A stretch of 64,000 nucleotides of DNA from JACRAV01 sp964571235. Its GTDB lineage: Bacteria; Zixibacteria; MSB-5A5; GN15; FEB-12. The notes beneath the pieces are model-generated. The model made no database searches, was not told where the DNA came from, and worked only from the letters and a program-made list of their open reading frames with translations. Of the stretch, positions 52,481-60,463 are shown piece after piece; the first letter of the stretch is position 1, and each line of letters starts with the position of its first letter. Made by a program: the position numbers and the translations under genes. The stretch spans positions 434,001 to 498,000 of the forward strand of contig CAZNAI010000003.1 in NCBI GenBank assembly GCA_964571235.1, read 5' to 3'.

Positions 52481-53416
52481 CTAAGAACCGAATACGTCGG
52501 TGCTCATGTACTTAAGGCCGGAGTCGACCATGAGAGTGACAACGGTGGCGTTGGGCCCTAGCCGCCGGGCAACTTCGAGGGCGGCGACAACATTGGCGCC
52601 CGAAGACGTACCGGCAAAAACGCCTTCCTCGCGGGCCAACCGTCGCGCCATCGCTTTGGCATCGGCCGTTGCCACCGGGACTATTTCGTCGACAAGCGAT
52701 GGTTCCCACAGTGGCGGAATGTAGCCGATTCCGACACCCTCAATCTTGTGCGGGCCGGGCTGACCACCGGACAAAACGGCCGACTCGGCTGGTTCGACAA
52801 TCGCCACTTTGATGCTGGGGTTGTTTTTCTTTAGAACAGTAGCCACACCGCGAGATGAAGCGGCGGTGCCGACTGAATGCACAAAAGCATTGATCTTGCC
52901 GTTCGTCTGATTCCAGATTTCTTCGCCGAGAGAATAGTATCCAGTAATGCTATCGCGATTGTTTAGTTGATCTGTCCAGAATGTGCGGGGTTCGTGGCTG
53001 ATTTCTTTGGCAACAGCGATCATGTCGAGAATGAGCTTTTTGGTAGTCAGCCCACCCTCGCTTGGTACCAACGTGAGTTCGGCTCCCAGCGCCGACATAT
53101 GACGGAGTTTCTCTTTGGCGAAAGCATCGGAGGTGACTATCCGCAGTCGATACCCTTTGGCGACAGAAACGAGCGCCAGCGAAATACCGGTGGAGCCACC
53201 GGTGTATTCAACGATAGTATCGCCCGGTTTCAAACGACCGTCTGATTCGGCGCGAGCTATCATCGCCCCGGCGGCGCGGTCTTTCATCGAGCCGGTCGGG
53301 TTCTCCCATTCGAGCTTGGCGAATATCTTCGCGCTGTCCGGTGGTACGACTTTGGTCAATTGAACAAGCGACGTGTTTCCGATTGCGCGAAGGAGACTGG
53401 AAGAGTCCGTAGGCAT
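52481..53416 (-). CDS. Cysteine synthase-family PLP enzyme
   Basis: 311 aa, AGGAACTTTCA upstream of the ATG. Fold-type II PLP enzyme with PLP lysine K45 in NPTGSMKDRAAG, the substrate loop EYTGGSTGISLA, the phosphate-binding loop (SVGTAASSRGVA) and the FAGTSSGANV signature near the C-terminus. Known members make cysteine from O-acetylserine and sulfide (CysK/CysM) or form or split cystathionine. The motif spelling suits a CysK/CysM-like enzyme; NPTGSMKDR rather than NPxxSVKDR is the more distant form. The substrate is not certain. It shares a divergent promoter region with the gene at 53623. Confidence 0.9.
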   Translation of the reverse strand: MPTDSSSLLRAIGNTSLVQLTKVVPPDSAKIFAKLEWENPTGSMKDRAAGAMIARAESDGRLKPGDTIVEYTGGSTGISLALVSVAKGYRLRIVTSDAFAKEKLRHMSALGAELTLVPSEGGLTTKKLILDMIAVAKEISHEPRTFWTDQLNNRDSITGYYSLGEEIWNQTNGKINAFVHSVGTAASSRGVATVLKKNNPSIKVAIVEPAESAVLSGGQPGPHKIEGVGIGYIPPLWEPSLVDEIVPVATADAKAMARRLAREEGVFAGTSSGANVVAALEVARRLGPNATVVTLMVDSGLKYMSTDVFGS

Positions 53417-53622
53417 TGAAAGTTCCTGTTCATCAGGTGAGTGTCTATGTCAACGCCGCAAACGAACAGAGTTGCCGACCGAATGTCAAGCTATGCTACG
53501 TGGGTGATCTACATGCCACCAATAGTAATTGCGTGGTGCAATTGCCGGATCGTATACTATCCCTGTTCCTTCACATAAGAAATGTTCTCAGCTACGCATG
53601 GAGAGTTAATGAGGATAAAGCG

Positions 53623-54300
53623 ATGAAAATCTATCGCAACAGCCTGGCCAAAACAGTCGATTCTGTTCACGACGCGTTCTTTTTCGATCTGCCAAAATTA
53701 AAGGCGACGACAGACGAAGTCGCGCGTTGGATTGCTGGTCGACAAGGAGAGCCGGGGGCGTACGCCGATATGTTCGCTCCGAGCTCGCACGATGCAAAAT
53801 GCGGAATTCGGCTTTTCACCGGAGAGTTTCTAGGCCCGAGCGCCTCGCTCCGGCATGTGACGGGGGAAGAAGCATCGCGAGCGCTGATACTGTTGAACTC
53901 TCGCAAACCGTATGTTACCTCCGCGTTAGAGAGAGCCACTGAGGGGATGATGGCATCCTTACAACGAGCCGAGAACATGAAGAAGAAATGGTTTTGCTGT
54001 GGTACCTGCGACCCGGCGCTGTGGCGTCATATTACCGCAGGTGGACTGTCGGGGGCAGAGATGTGGCTGTCAAAGGGAATGAAACTGCTCAAGGCACAAC
54101 GGGATGACAAGGGGGGATGGCGTCGTTTTCCCTTCTATTACACACTCTTGGCGCTTAGCGAGGTCGATCTTCCTGCCGGAAGACAAGAGATGCGGCATGC
54201 GGCGAAACGAATTGAGCGATTGTTGGCCAGAACCAAGCCCACCGGGGCTTTCAGCAAACGAAGAATTGCGGTACTCGAACGAATCCTGGCTAAGTGTTGA
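53623..54300 (+). CDS. Putative alpha/alpha-toroid (prenyltransferase-like) protein
   Basis: 225 aa from the ATG at 53623, where GAGGATAAAGCG sits correctly; the open frame back to 53416 overlaps the divergent gene start and lacks a ribosome site. All-helical with repeats ending in patterns such as LLKAQRDDKGGWRRFPFYYTLLAL and EVARWIAGRQGEPGAYADMF, similar to terpenoid-cyclase/prenyltransferase toroid repeats. A Cys cluster (CCGTCDP) in the middle could bind metal. No catalytic DxDD or substrate motif is seen, so activity cannot be assigned. Cytosolic. Confidence 0.55.
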   Translation: MKIYRNSLAKTVDSVHDAFFFDLPKLKATTDEVARWIAGRQGEPGAYADMFAPSSHDAKCGIRLFTGEFLGPSASLRHVTGEEASRALILLNSRKPYVTSALERATEGMMASLQRAENMKKKWFCCGTCDPALWRHITAGGLSGAEMWLSKGMKLLKAQRDDKGGWRRFPFYYTLLALSEVDLPAGRQEMRHAAKRIERLLARTKPTGAFSKRRIAVLERILAKC

Positions 54301-54313
54301 GCCAAATGAATTA

Positions 54314-54361
54314 TGGTGGCGGGGGGCAGGATTTGAACCTGCGACCTTCGGGTTATGAGCC
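54314..54361 (-). pseudogene. 3' half of a tRNA-Met gene (CAT anticodon), integration scar
   Basis: On the minus strand the sequence reads GGCTCATAACCCG (anticodon loop and 3' anticodon arm), then the variable region, a T-arm with GGTTCAAATCC, and an acceptor end with encoded CCA. The T-stem (GCAGG/CCTGC) is intact. Upstream of the anticodon loop the match stops after two bases: no 5' anticodon arm, D-arm or acceptor strand follows. This is the pattern left by an element that integrated in the anticodon loop and carried away or rebuilt the 5' half elsewhere. Confidence 0.8.
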
Positions 54362-54520
54362 AGTTCTGATTCCATAACGCGGGACAATACGGGACACCAA
54401 AAGATATGAACGGCACTCAGTTGCCGGGATTCGTCTTGTCTCGTGTTGTTCCCTTTTTCATGCTGTTTTGGCTATTCTTGTTAGAAGGCTGTTAGAAAGC
54501 ACGCTCTCGGTTTGTTGCCG

Positions 54521-55696
54521 TCACTTCACCTCTTCTCTCTTGTCCCGAAATTTTTCCTTCGCCGAAGCACCTACTTTGATCGCCTCAAGTCCAACCTCGG
54601 AGAGCATATGAGTGATAGATTTGGCCGCCTTCTCTGCGCGGATATCGCTGAACGCAGTGTGTACCGCATCGTTCCATTTGAACGCCTTCTCAAGTTCATC
54701 AACATCTTTGATTTCCCCGCCCTTCAGATAGACGTAGAGCCTGCCGAAACGAAGCGCATGGCGACGAGAATACAGGGCAGTTCCTTCGTGCAATAACGCA
54801 CGCGCTATGCCGATGAGGAAATAGCCGATTCCGGCCATCAGTGCCCCGATAGTTAGCATTCTCAGTACGATAATCACGAATTGAAGCGGGGGGTAGTCAA
54901 GTACGACCGGCGCAACCTTTGGATCCTCGCTAATAATTTTGTTTATTGTCAGTAGATCCCCCAGCGATTGATACAGAAAGACGCAGACGAGAATCATAAG
55001 CGTGACCGTCACTCCAGCAACTATTGCCCCCCAAACTTGGTATCGCACAGCCCGATTGGAAATTGCCATTTGCGCCTTTTCCACAAACACATCGGTTGCC
55101 GATACTTTATATGTGTCGACGCCTGGAACTCCCTTGGCCTTGAGTTCCGCTGCAGCCGTGAGCCACAGTGTCTTTCGTTCGATGACTTCTTCGGCGATTT
55201 CCGCCCAACGCTTGTTCTTTCTGGACATGCGGAAGCTTGAAAACCACTTCTTGATTCTTCTCCAGAGTGTACCAGCTTGATGGAGCTCTATCCACTTCTC
55301 AAGTCCCGTACACTTGACCGCCTGTTCAGGCTGATTGACAAAGAAGAAATCCTTCAGGTCACGTCGCCAGCACAAGGAAAGTAAACGAGCCGCGGCGGTC
55401 GTAAACCCAGGTATGTTGTTGGTGCCCGATGATACGGCTTTGGCGTATCTGCAGAGCTCAGTAAGCTGCGCGAGGAGTTCTATCTGTATGCGCTCCGACG
55501 GAAGTGTCTGTTTACCGTTGATGGTGATGTACCTCCAGTGATCACGGAATTTCTTGACGTCCAGAATTGCTTCGTTGAGTGGGGCATTCCCGTTCGCGGT
55601 ATTGAACCCCATTGCCGCGCACTTTGGCTCGAGCGAATCCAATAATTGGTCCGAGAGCTCTTCGAGTCGCAGCCAAATCCCCTCAGTTGTAGTCAT
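54521..55696 (-). CDS. Unrecognised protein with two TM helices, beside the tRNA scar
   Basis: 391 aa from the ATG at 55696 (AGGAG 9 nt upstream). N-terminal ~200 residues are helical and cytosolic-looking (RLEELSDQLLDSLEPK, KNKRWAEIAEEVIERK). TM helices occur at ~220-245 (GAIVAGVTVTLMILVCVFLY) and ~275-300 (FVIIVLRMLTIGALMAGIGYFLIGI). A C-terminal helical tail ends in charged residues. No family recognised. It lies just inside the presumed element side of the tRNA fragment, and the DNA is more AT-rich than upstream, so it may be element cargo. Similar sensor-plus-two-TM layouts occur in defence modules, but nothing here proves that. Confidence 0.55.
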   Translation of the reverse strand: MTTTEGIWLRLEELSDQLLDSLEPKCAAMGFNTANGNAPLNEAILDVKKFRDHWRYITINGKQTLPSERIQIELLAQLTELCRYAKAVSSGTNNIPGFTTAAARLLSLCWRRDLKDFFFVNQPEQAVKCTGLEKWIELHQAGTLWRRIKKWFSSFRMSRKNKRWAEIAEEVIERKTLWLTAAAELKAKGVPGVDTYKVSATDVFVEKAQMAISNRAVRYQVWGAIVAGVTVTLMILVCVFLYQSLGDLLTINKIISEDPKVAPVVLDYPPLQFVIIVLRMLTIGALMAGIGYFLIGIARALLHEGTALYSRRHALRFGRLYVYLKGGEIKDVDELEKAFKWNDAVHTAFSDIRAEKAAKSITHMLSEVGLEAIKVGASAKEKFRDKREEVK

Positions 55697-55889
55697 TGGG
55701 AAAATCTCCTGCCCCATGCTGTTCAAGTGTTGACAGATTTATCTTCCAAAGATAATAGGCCGTCATAGTCGGCTCAAGCGGAATTTCGCGTGGCTCCGGC
55801 TGATTGAGCTCAAGCAAGGTTAGCCGCAAGAACTGAGATTGGAAGGGCAAGCAACAATGATTAACACTTCCACCCCGCACCCGACACAT
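55683..55889 (-). CDS. Possible small protein, 68 aa
   Basis: ATG with GAAGGTGA immediately upstream; ends 14 nt inside the following gene, in another frame. The product (CLPFQSQFLRLTLLELNQPEP, TAYYLWKINLSTLEQHG) looks protein-like but matches nothing known. It might be the first gene of a coupled pair with the two-TM protein. Confidence 0.3.
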   Translation of the reverse strand: MCRVRGGSVNHCCLPFQSQFLRLTLLELNQPEPREIPLEPTMTAYYLWKINLSTLEQHGAGDFPNDYN

Positions 55890-56238
55890 TCACCTTCGCT
55901 CTACTTTTTTCCAAACACGTCCAATACCCACGGCTTGTCCGCACTTCCAGTAAGGGTACCATAGAGTCTTCAGTACCCGTTCAAGGTAGTACGAGCCGCA
56001 TAAGAGGACCTGAGATTTGTTCAGACCCACTTTCTAATTTGATATAGTCAGTACCGCTGTCCACAAAGAAGCCACCCTGAAAGGATCCCCGACTGGCCGA
56101 GAATCATCCGGCGAAATTTTTTATGGAGCGTCCATCACCTCGGAAGGCTTTCTGAGTACTGATCGCCGAAGAAATCAATGTTTGCATGAATGTTCCGCTT
56201 TTGAATTCACTAGAGTTCACGTACTATTGCGGCGCCGC
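55890..56238. other. Intergenic region upstream of prepilin peptidase
   Basis: About 350 bp, AT-rich, with no clear gene or hairpin. It presumably contains the promoter of the peptidase and the outer boundary of the region beside the tRNA scar, but no second att sequence was found by eye. Confidence 0.3.
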
Positions 56239-56823
56239 ATGGGAATCTCACATAACAAGACGCTCTTAGTGACAGGCGCTCTCGTCTTGGGTTGCCTGTG
56301 GGGACTGATGGTCGTTTTGCAGAACGACCAGGAAACGACGCGATTTGTCCACCTCGCATTTGGGTGGACTCTTATTACACTCGCGGCGTTCGATGTGCTG
56401 GAGCATCGATTGCCGAATGCCATCACTTTGCCCGGTACAGCACTCGGGCTAGTACTCTCGTTTATCCCAGGATCGATTGGTTTCCTGAGTGCGGTATCCG
56501 GTGCATTGTTCGGAGCAGGAGTATTGTACCTGGCGGGGGTAATTGGCTCGTGGCTCTTTAAGCGTCAGTCAATGGGTGGTGGAGATATCAAGCTGGCCGC
56601 GATGATCGGATCGTTCCTCGGATGGCAAAAGACAATGGTAGTCTTGTTCTTGTCGCCAATTGTCGGCGCGGTTGTCGGTGTCGCGGTTGTTCTCGTTCAG
56701 CAGAAATCGTTGAAAAATCAGGCAATTCCCTTCGGGCCATTTCTGGCCGCGGCAGCGCTCATCGCTGTTCTCTTTGGCGACTCGATAATACAATGGTATT
56801 TCGATTGGATGACGGGAATATGA
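56239..56823 (+). CDS. Prepilin peptidase (A24 family), lacking the N-terminal methylase domain
   Basis: 194 aa from the ATG at 56239; a TTG at 56182 is a possible longer start and neither has a good ribosome site. Polytopic, with the two catalytic Asp of A24 peptidases: DVLEHRLPNAITLPG, and GGGD in MGGGDIKLAAMIGSFLG. The cytoplasmic N-terminal zinc/methylase domain of PilD is absent, giving the short form. It cleaves the positively charged leader of pilins and pseudopilins in the inner membrane. The five pseudopilin-like products of the convergent operon are its obvious substrates. Confidence 0.88.
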   Translation: MGISHNKTLLVTGALVLGCLWGLMVVLQNDQETTRFVHLAFGWTLITLAAFDVLEHRLPNAITLPGTALGLVLSFIPGSIGFLSAVSGALFGAGVLYLAGVIGSWLFKRQSMGGGDIKLAAMIGSFLGWQKTMVVLFLSPIVGAVVGVAVVLVQQKSLKNQAIPFGPFLAAAALIAVLFGDSIIQWYFDWMTGI

Positions 56824-56844
56824 AAGACGCCGGATGAGCCGCAC

Positions 56845-57297
56845 TTACCGTGCGACGGCGTCATCCGAGACAGCTTTGAGTTCACCGGTCTCGTCGACTT
56901 GCCACTGGTCAATGGCTGGGTCGTCATCGAGTCGAGTAGCGGTCGCCGCGGCAATGAATCGGTCTGAGTCCCCTTCAATGGCATAGGTATACCGCGCCGA
57001 CTTCATGATTTCCACTCCGATGGAATCGAACGCGTACGGATTGTCCTTGTTCGCGACGAGGCCTGTCGACGGAATCCAATACCGGTCGTGATTCTCATAA
57101 TAGGACCGCTCCATGAGGAAAATCTGATGCAGGAGACCTTTTGCTTCGGTCTGCTTCGCTTTTGTCGTCGAACTCGTGTAGCGTGGTATTGCCAGCCCGA
57201 CGAGAATGGCGATAATCACCAAAACGATGAGGAGTTCGAGCAAGGAAAACCCCCGCTCGTCCCTGAAAATATTACGGCGCGTACTTGAAGTATTCAT
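56845..57297 (-). CDS. Major pilin/GspG-like pseudopilin
   Basis: 150 aa. Class III leader cut predicted after Gly16 (RDERG/FSLLELLIVLVIIAILVGLAIPRY) with Glu at +5. The mature part has the GspG/PilA-type pattern with KAKQTEAKGLLHQIFLMERSYYENHDRYW. It is the last gene of the operon, with its start overlapping the previous gene by 26 nt. Because it has the most regular leader and helix it is likely the main fibre subunit, exported by the secretin. Confidence 0.88.
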   Translation of the reverse strand: MNTSSTRRNIFRDERGFSLLELLIVLVIIAILVGLAIPRYTSSTTKAKQTEAKGLLHQIFLMERSYYENHDRYWIPSTGLVANKDNPYAFDSIGVEIMKSARYTYAIEGDSDRFIAAATATRLDDDPAIDQWQVDETGELKAVSDDAVAR

Positions 57298-57802
57298 AAC
57301 TACACCTAATAGTACCGTTGAGCGTGTCCTTGAATCCGTGGCTATTTGAACCTATGACGGTTATGGCATACAAACCGGGTGTCAGCTTCTTTTCGCTCGA
57401 CTGAAAGATACTGTCAGCCCGGGTTTGTGCAAGGGAGATTCGATCAATTCCGATGCTGTCGATTCGCGCATTCCTTAAATTGAGTTTCCGGCCATCGACG
57501 AGCAACTTGCCGCTCTGCAGCGTGATCGTTCCGGTCGTGCGGCTCGGATTATAGAACCGCCATCCACCGCTGATCTTTCGAATTGCCTGGGCGCCTTCAA
57601 GATGGATGGAGACCGTCCGAAGTGAGTAATCGAGTTCTTCCAGCAGGGCGGCGCGTTTCTGCCGGGTCGAGATATACCGGTTTAAGAAGACACTCGCCGC
57701 CACGACGCCAATCATCAGGATGCAGCTGATTGCCATAGCCACAAGCAGTTCGACCATCGTCATACCTTTACAGTTACTGAGCGGGCAAAACTTTTTCGCC
57801 AT
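57272..57802 (-). CDS. Minor pseudopilin (PilW/GspJ-like)
   Basis: 176 aa. Cleavage motif KG/MTMVELLVAMAISCILMIG (Gly13, Glu18 at +5). The mature part is beta-rich (GWRFYNPSRTTGTITLQSGKLLVDGRKL), fitting a tip or minor subunit. It overlaps both neighbours (26 and 29 nt). Confidence 0.82.
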   Translation of the reverse strand: MAKKFCPLSNCKGMTMVELLVAMAISCILMIGVVAASVFLNRYISTRQKRAALLEELDYSLRTVSIHLEGAQAIRKISGGWRFYNPSRTTGTITLQSGKLLVDGRKLNLRNARIDSIGIDRISLAQTRADSIFQSSEKKLTPGLYAITVIGSNSHGFKDTLNGTIRCSYEYFKYAP

Positions 57803-58142
57803 ATAGTGAAACTAAAATCTTGGGTTGTTTGTACCGGCTGACAGTTATCTCCCAGCCAATGAGACTTGAATCTATTCTGGAGGTACGTTTGAGCTGGTAC
57901 TTCTTGCCTGAGTAAGTGACTATCGAATCAAGCGAAGTCGTGTCCGAGTTGTTCAAAGAGGTCAGCAAAACGGACTCGGCGATGTTGCGACCAGCTACTA
58001 GATCATCAATGCCAAGTTTGGCTAGGGTCGTATTGAGCAAGGACACCATCAGCGATAACCCAATGAGGAACAAGGTGGCCGCGACCAGTACTTCGAGTAT
58101 CGTGAAGCCTGACTCGGAAGATGTCCTCGTAACTGAGCTCAC
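57774..58142 (-). CDS. Minor pseudopilin (PilV/GspI-like)
   Basis: 122 aa with a GTG start at 58142. This start is decided by GGAGGAAGAGTC directly upstream and a GTGA overlap with the previous stop; the long frame to 58307 has no such support. Cleavage site SG/FTILEVLVAATLFLIGLS (Gly12, Glu17). Mature part LAKLGIDDLVAGRNIAESVLLTSLNN resembles the PilV/GspI type. Confidence 0.82.
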   Translation of the reverse strand: MSSVTRTSSESGFTILEVLVAATLFLIGLSLMVSLLNTTLAKLGIDDLVAGRNIAESVLLTSLNNSDTTSLDSIVTYSGKKYQLKRTSRIDSSLIGWEITVSRYKQPKILVSLYGEKVLPAQ

Positions 58143-59524
58143 GACTCTTCCTCCTGCCAGACGATTCGGTTGGTTCTCGTCATCGAGTCGGGAGGAAGGA
58201 GCGGAATTGCTGGTGTGAAGCCCAGTTTTGAGCGGTCGATTTGACAGTTGCGAAGCCAGTTGACATAGGTAGTCGGTGCCGAATAGAAGGAAAATACCGG
58301 CGTCCAAACAGCGCCAAAAAGCTTGCCACGCAGGTCAACGACGCCTTGACTCAGGATGGCACCGGTAAGTGTCACTGCGCTGTCCAGAAGAACCTCAGGC
58401 TTACGATCCTTCTGGCCGTCGGACGTAGAGAGCGCAATTAGTGTGGCTTCACCGGATGCATGACCTGTTAATTCAACACCCGTACTATCCTTCTTGGAAC
58501 TCTCACTCGATTTAATCAGAAGTGTAGCCGGATACCAGAGCACCGCGCGATCCCTGACAGTTATCCGCCCAGAGCAGAACGCTATCCCGCTGAATCTAGC
58601 CGTTCCACAAATGACAATCGAGTCGGTTGCATAGAGAAGAGCTTCATCGATATCAGCAGAGTCGCCGAGGAGGATATAGGTATTGCTGACAATTTCCAAT
58701 GTCCCATGAATCTGACTGTGGCCTTTGATTTCTATTCGGCCATCGGCAAAAAGGGAATAGACACAATCTCGGGAGTTGAAACGGAGCCCATCTATGAAGG
58801 CGTTGTTTTCAACAGTTATCGACGTGGCGTCCTTCCAATACCGGAAGTCATCCTTGCCGAAAGAGACAGATGCAGAAAGCTGCGAACCGCATGTCGAGCG
58901 ACGATTGTCACGGTCCCGAAGGTATTGATTCAAAATAGAGGAGTCGATTCGAAAGACCGGTGGGTGTGCAATGGCCAGTGTCCCGCCAGTGAGGTAGTGC
59001 TCATTAACGACATCTTCTCCCTGAAATCGACCGGTCGTGATCCCCAGCGGACCGGCAAAGACATCGCCTGTGATAGTCGTCGTCCCGGAGACAATAAGCG
59101 GATAATCAGAATTGGACACGGTCACGGCCGCTCGCAGGGGCGTTGGCAAAGGGGCGCCTAACAGGGCCGTGGTGTGGACAACTTGATTGGCAAACCGTCC
59201 CTCGGAAAAGGCGAGCCTGAAAGGCCCCCAAGGAACCATATAGGTGCTAAAGGAGCCGCCATTCGGCGCTGGCGCCGATTGAATGGAGTCGGTGTTCAAA
59301 CTCTGGTTCGGTATCAGGAGCGAGCGCTGAATGCCAGACTCAGCCAGGTATTGTGCTGTCAGGCGGTTGTTGGCTTTCACGTGCCGAGAGTAACCGACTA
59401 CGGCGATAGTCAACGACGCCAGAAAGATGATTATCAGCGCCGCCATGATCGCCATCACGGCAACGAGCACCGAGCCCTCCTGGCCCAGCTCAGAGGCCGT
59501 GTGTTTCCAGAAACAGCGTGTCAT
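58139..59524 (-). CDS. PilX-type minor pilin with beta-helix (bactofilin-like) body
   Basis: 461 aa. N-terminal hydrophobic helix of PilX kind (EGSVLVAVMAIMAALIIIFLASLTIAVVGYS) without the usual G/F-T/S-L-x-E cleavage site. The body, ~120-430, is made of short beta rungs such as GTTTITGDVFAGPLGIT, GRIEIKGHSQIHGTLEIVSN, DSIVICGTARFSGIAFCSGRITVRDRAVLW and AVTLTGAILSQGVVDLRGKLFGAVW. This pattern suggests a right-handed beta-helix exposed on the fibre, perhaps as adhesin. Overlaps the previous gene by 35 nt. Confidence 0.72.
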   Translation of the reverse strand: MTRCFWKHTASELGQEGSVLVAVMAIMAALIIIFLASLTIAVVGYSRHVKANNRLTAQYLAESGIQRSLLIPNQSLNTDSIQSAPAPNGGSFSTYMVPWGPFRLAFSEGRFANQVVHTTALLGAPLPTPLRAAVTVSNSDYPLIVSGTTTITGDVFAGPLGITTGRFQGEDVVNEHYLTGGTLAIAHPPVFRIDSSILNQYLRDRDNRRSTCGSQLSASVSFGKDDFRYWKDATSITVENNAFIDGLRFNSRDCVYSLFADGRIEIKGHSQIHGTLEIVSNTYILLGDSADIDEALLYATDSIVICGTARFSGIAFCSGRITVRDRAVLWYPATLLIKSSESSKKDSTGVELTGHASGEATLIALSTSDGQKDRKPEVLLDSAVTLTGAILSQGVVDLRGKLFGAVWTPVFSFYSAPTTYVNWLRNCQIDRSKLGFTPAIPLLPPDSMTRTNRIVWQEEES

Positions 59525-59963
59525 GGTGCTTTCCGTTGATGAATGTCACATAGACATCGCGAATCTCTTTGACTTTCCACGAGCCTAGTGAGTCTGATAT
59601 TGCAAGGATACGGTTTGACTGATTTGGCAATTGCACCACGACCTGCGCTGCGGAGCCTCTGCCGACGATGCCTTTGAGTTTGTGCGACACATGCAGTAAT
59701 TCCGTCTGAACCGGAGCTTGTGCCCTAGAGGCAGAATTCGTTGGCCTTGCGACGTTATATTTTCTAAATGGGTTTGTCCGGGGTGTCCGGTATTCAATGA
59801 GTGCCACCGTCTTCTTCGTCCCGGCTTTGGGGACGATGTCTTCGAAGTAGCCCCCGTCCACTTCGGACGAATCGCTAAATGACTGGATGTTTCCCCACCA
59901 TACGTAGGCCGCTATGCCAAACAGGACGACGAAAACTACCTTCTTGACTCGTAGTGCTTTCAC
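59490..59963 (-). CDS. PilP/GspC-like inner-membrane clamp protein
   Basis: 157 aa with a GTG start at 59963 that overlaps the previous stop (GTGA). One N-terminal TM helix (VVFVVLFGIAAYVWW), a Pro/Lys-rich linker and a C-terminal domain with LKGIVGRGSAAQVVVQLPNQSNRILAISDSLGSWKVKEI. This matches the homology region of GspC or PilP, which binds the N0 domain of the secretin. Position after the PilO-like gene agrees with pilO-pilP order. Confidence 0.75.
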   Translation of the reverse strand: MKALRVKKVVFVVLFGIAAYVWWGNIQSFSDSSEVDGGYFEDIVPKAGTKKTVALIEYRTPRTNPFRKYNVARPTNSASRAQAPVQTELLHVSHKLKGIVGRGSAAQVVVQLPNQSNRILAISDSLGSWKVKEIRDVYVTFINGKHHDTLFLETHGL

Positions 59964-60463
59964 GGGGTAGCAACCAAACACGTAAGCGTTAAGGTGGCGG
60001 TATCGCCGAATTCATCGGACCGTTGCAGGCCGACCTGCTCATACACCAGGCTGAATTTCTCCCAGACCTCGTGCATATAGGCGATTAAATTCACCGGGCG
60101 ACCAGACAACGCAATGGAGTACGTTTCTCCGGTATTGGCGGCCTTTCCCCGGTTTACGCGTTCAAGGCGACGAATGGAGATGTGACTGGCAATTGCAATG
60201 GTGCGGAGTTCATCTGGACTCGGTATGTGTCTCGCCGACCTGTGCGTGAGTTCTGCATGCAGGCCGACTACTTCTTGCTGCAATGCGGCGACTCTGTCGG
60301 TAACATCGCTGGCTCCTGAGGCGGCCATCGACTGAAGTTTCCGGGTCTGCATATGGTCGAGCGTGATGCAGACCAGCCGATCACTTGCCAGTATCAATAC
60401 CGTCGTGACTACAAGCTGTGTCGCCACAACCACAAACCAGTGATAGTACTTTCTATTTTCCAT
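59960..60463 (-). CDS. PilO/GspM-like assembly platform protein
   Basis: 167 aa: one N-terminal TM helix (YYHWFVVVATQLVVTTVLILA), a coiled coil (ASDVTDRVAALQQEVVGLHAELTH) and a C-terminal ferredoxin-like domain (IHRRLERVNRG, IALSGRPVNLIAYMHEVWEKF). It overlaps the GspL-like gene by 11 nt. This is the standard PilO arrangement; it should form a heterodimer with the GspL/PilN-like neighbour. Confidence 0.78.
   Translation of the reverse strand: MENRKYYHWFVVVATQLVVTTVLILASDRLVCITLDHMQTRKLQSMAASGASDVTDRVAALQQEVVGLHAELTHRSARHIPSPDELRTIAIASHISIRRLERVNRGKAANTGETYSIALSGRPVNLIAYMHEVWEKFSLVYEQVGLQRSDEFGDTATLTLTCLVATP

Noticed and set aside
53416..53622. N-terminal extension of the toroid-like gene back to 53416
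   Set aside because: It would overlap the divergent cysteine-synthase start and has no ribosome site; GAGGAT precedes the ATG at 53623.
54314..54361. Functional tRNA-Met gene
   Set aside because: No 5' half is present upstream of the anticodon loop on the minus strand, so it cannot fold as a tRNA.
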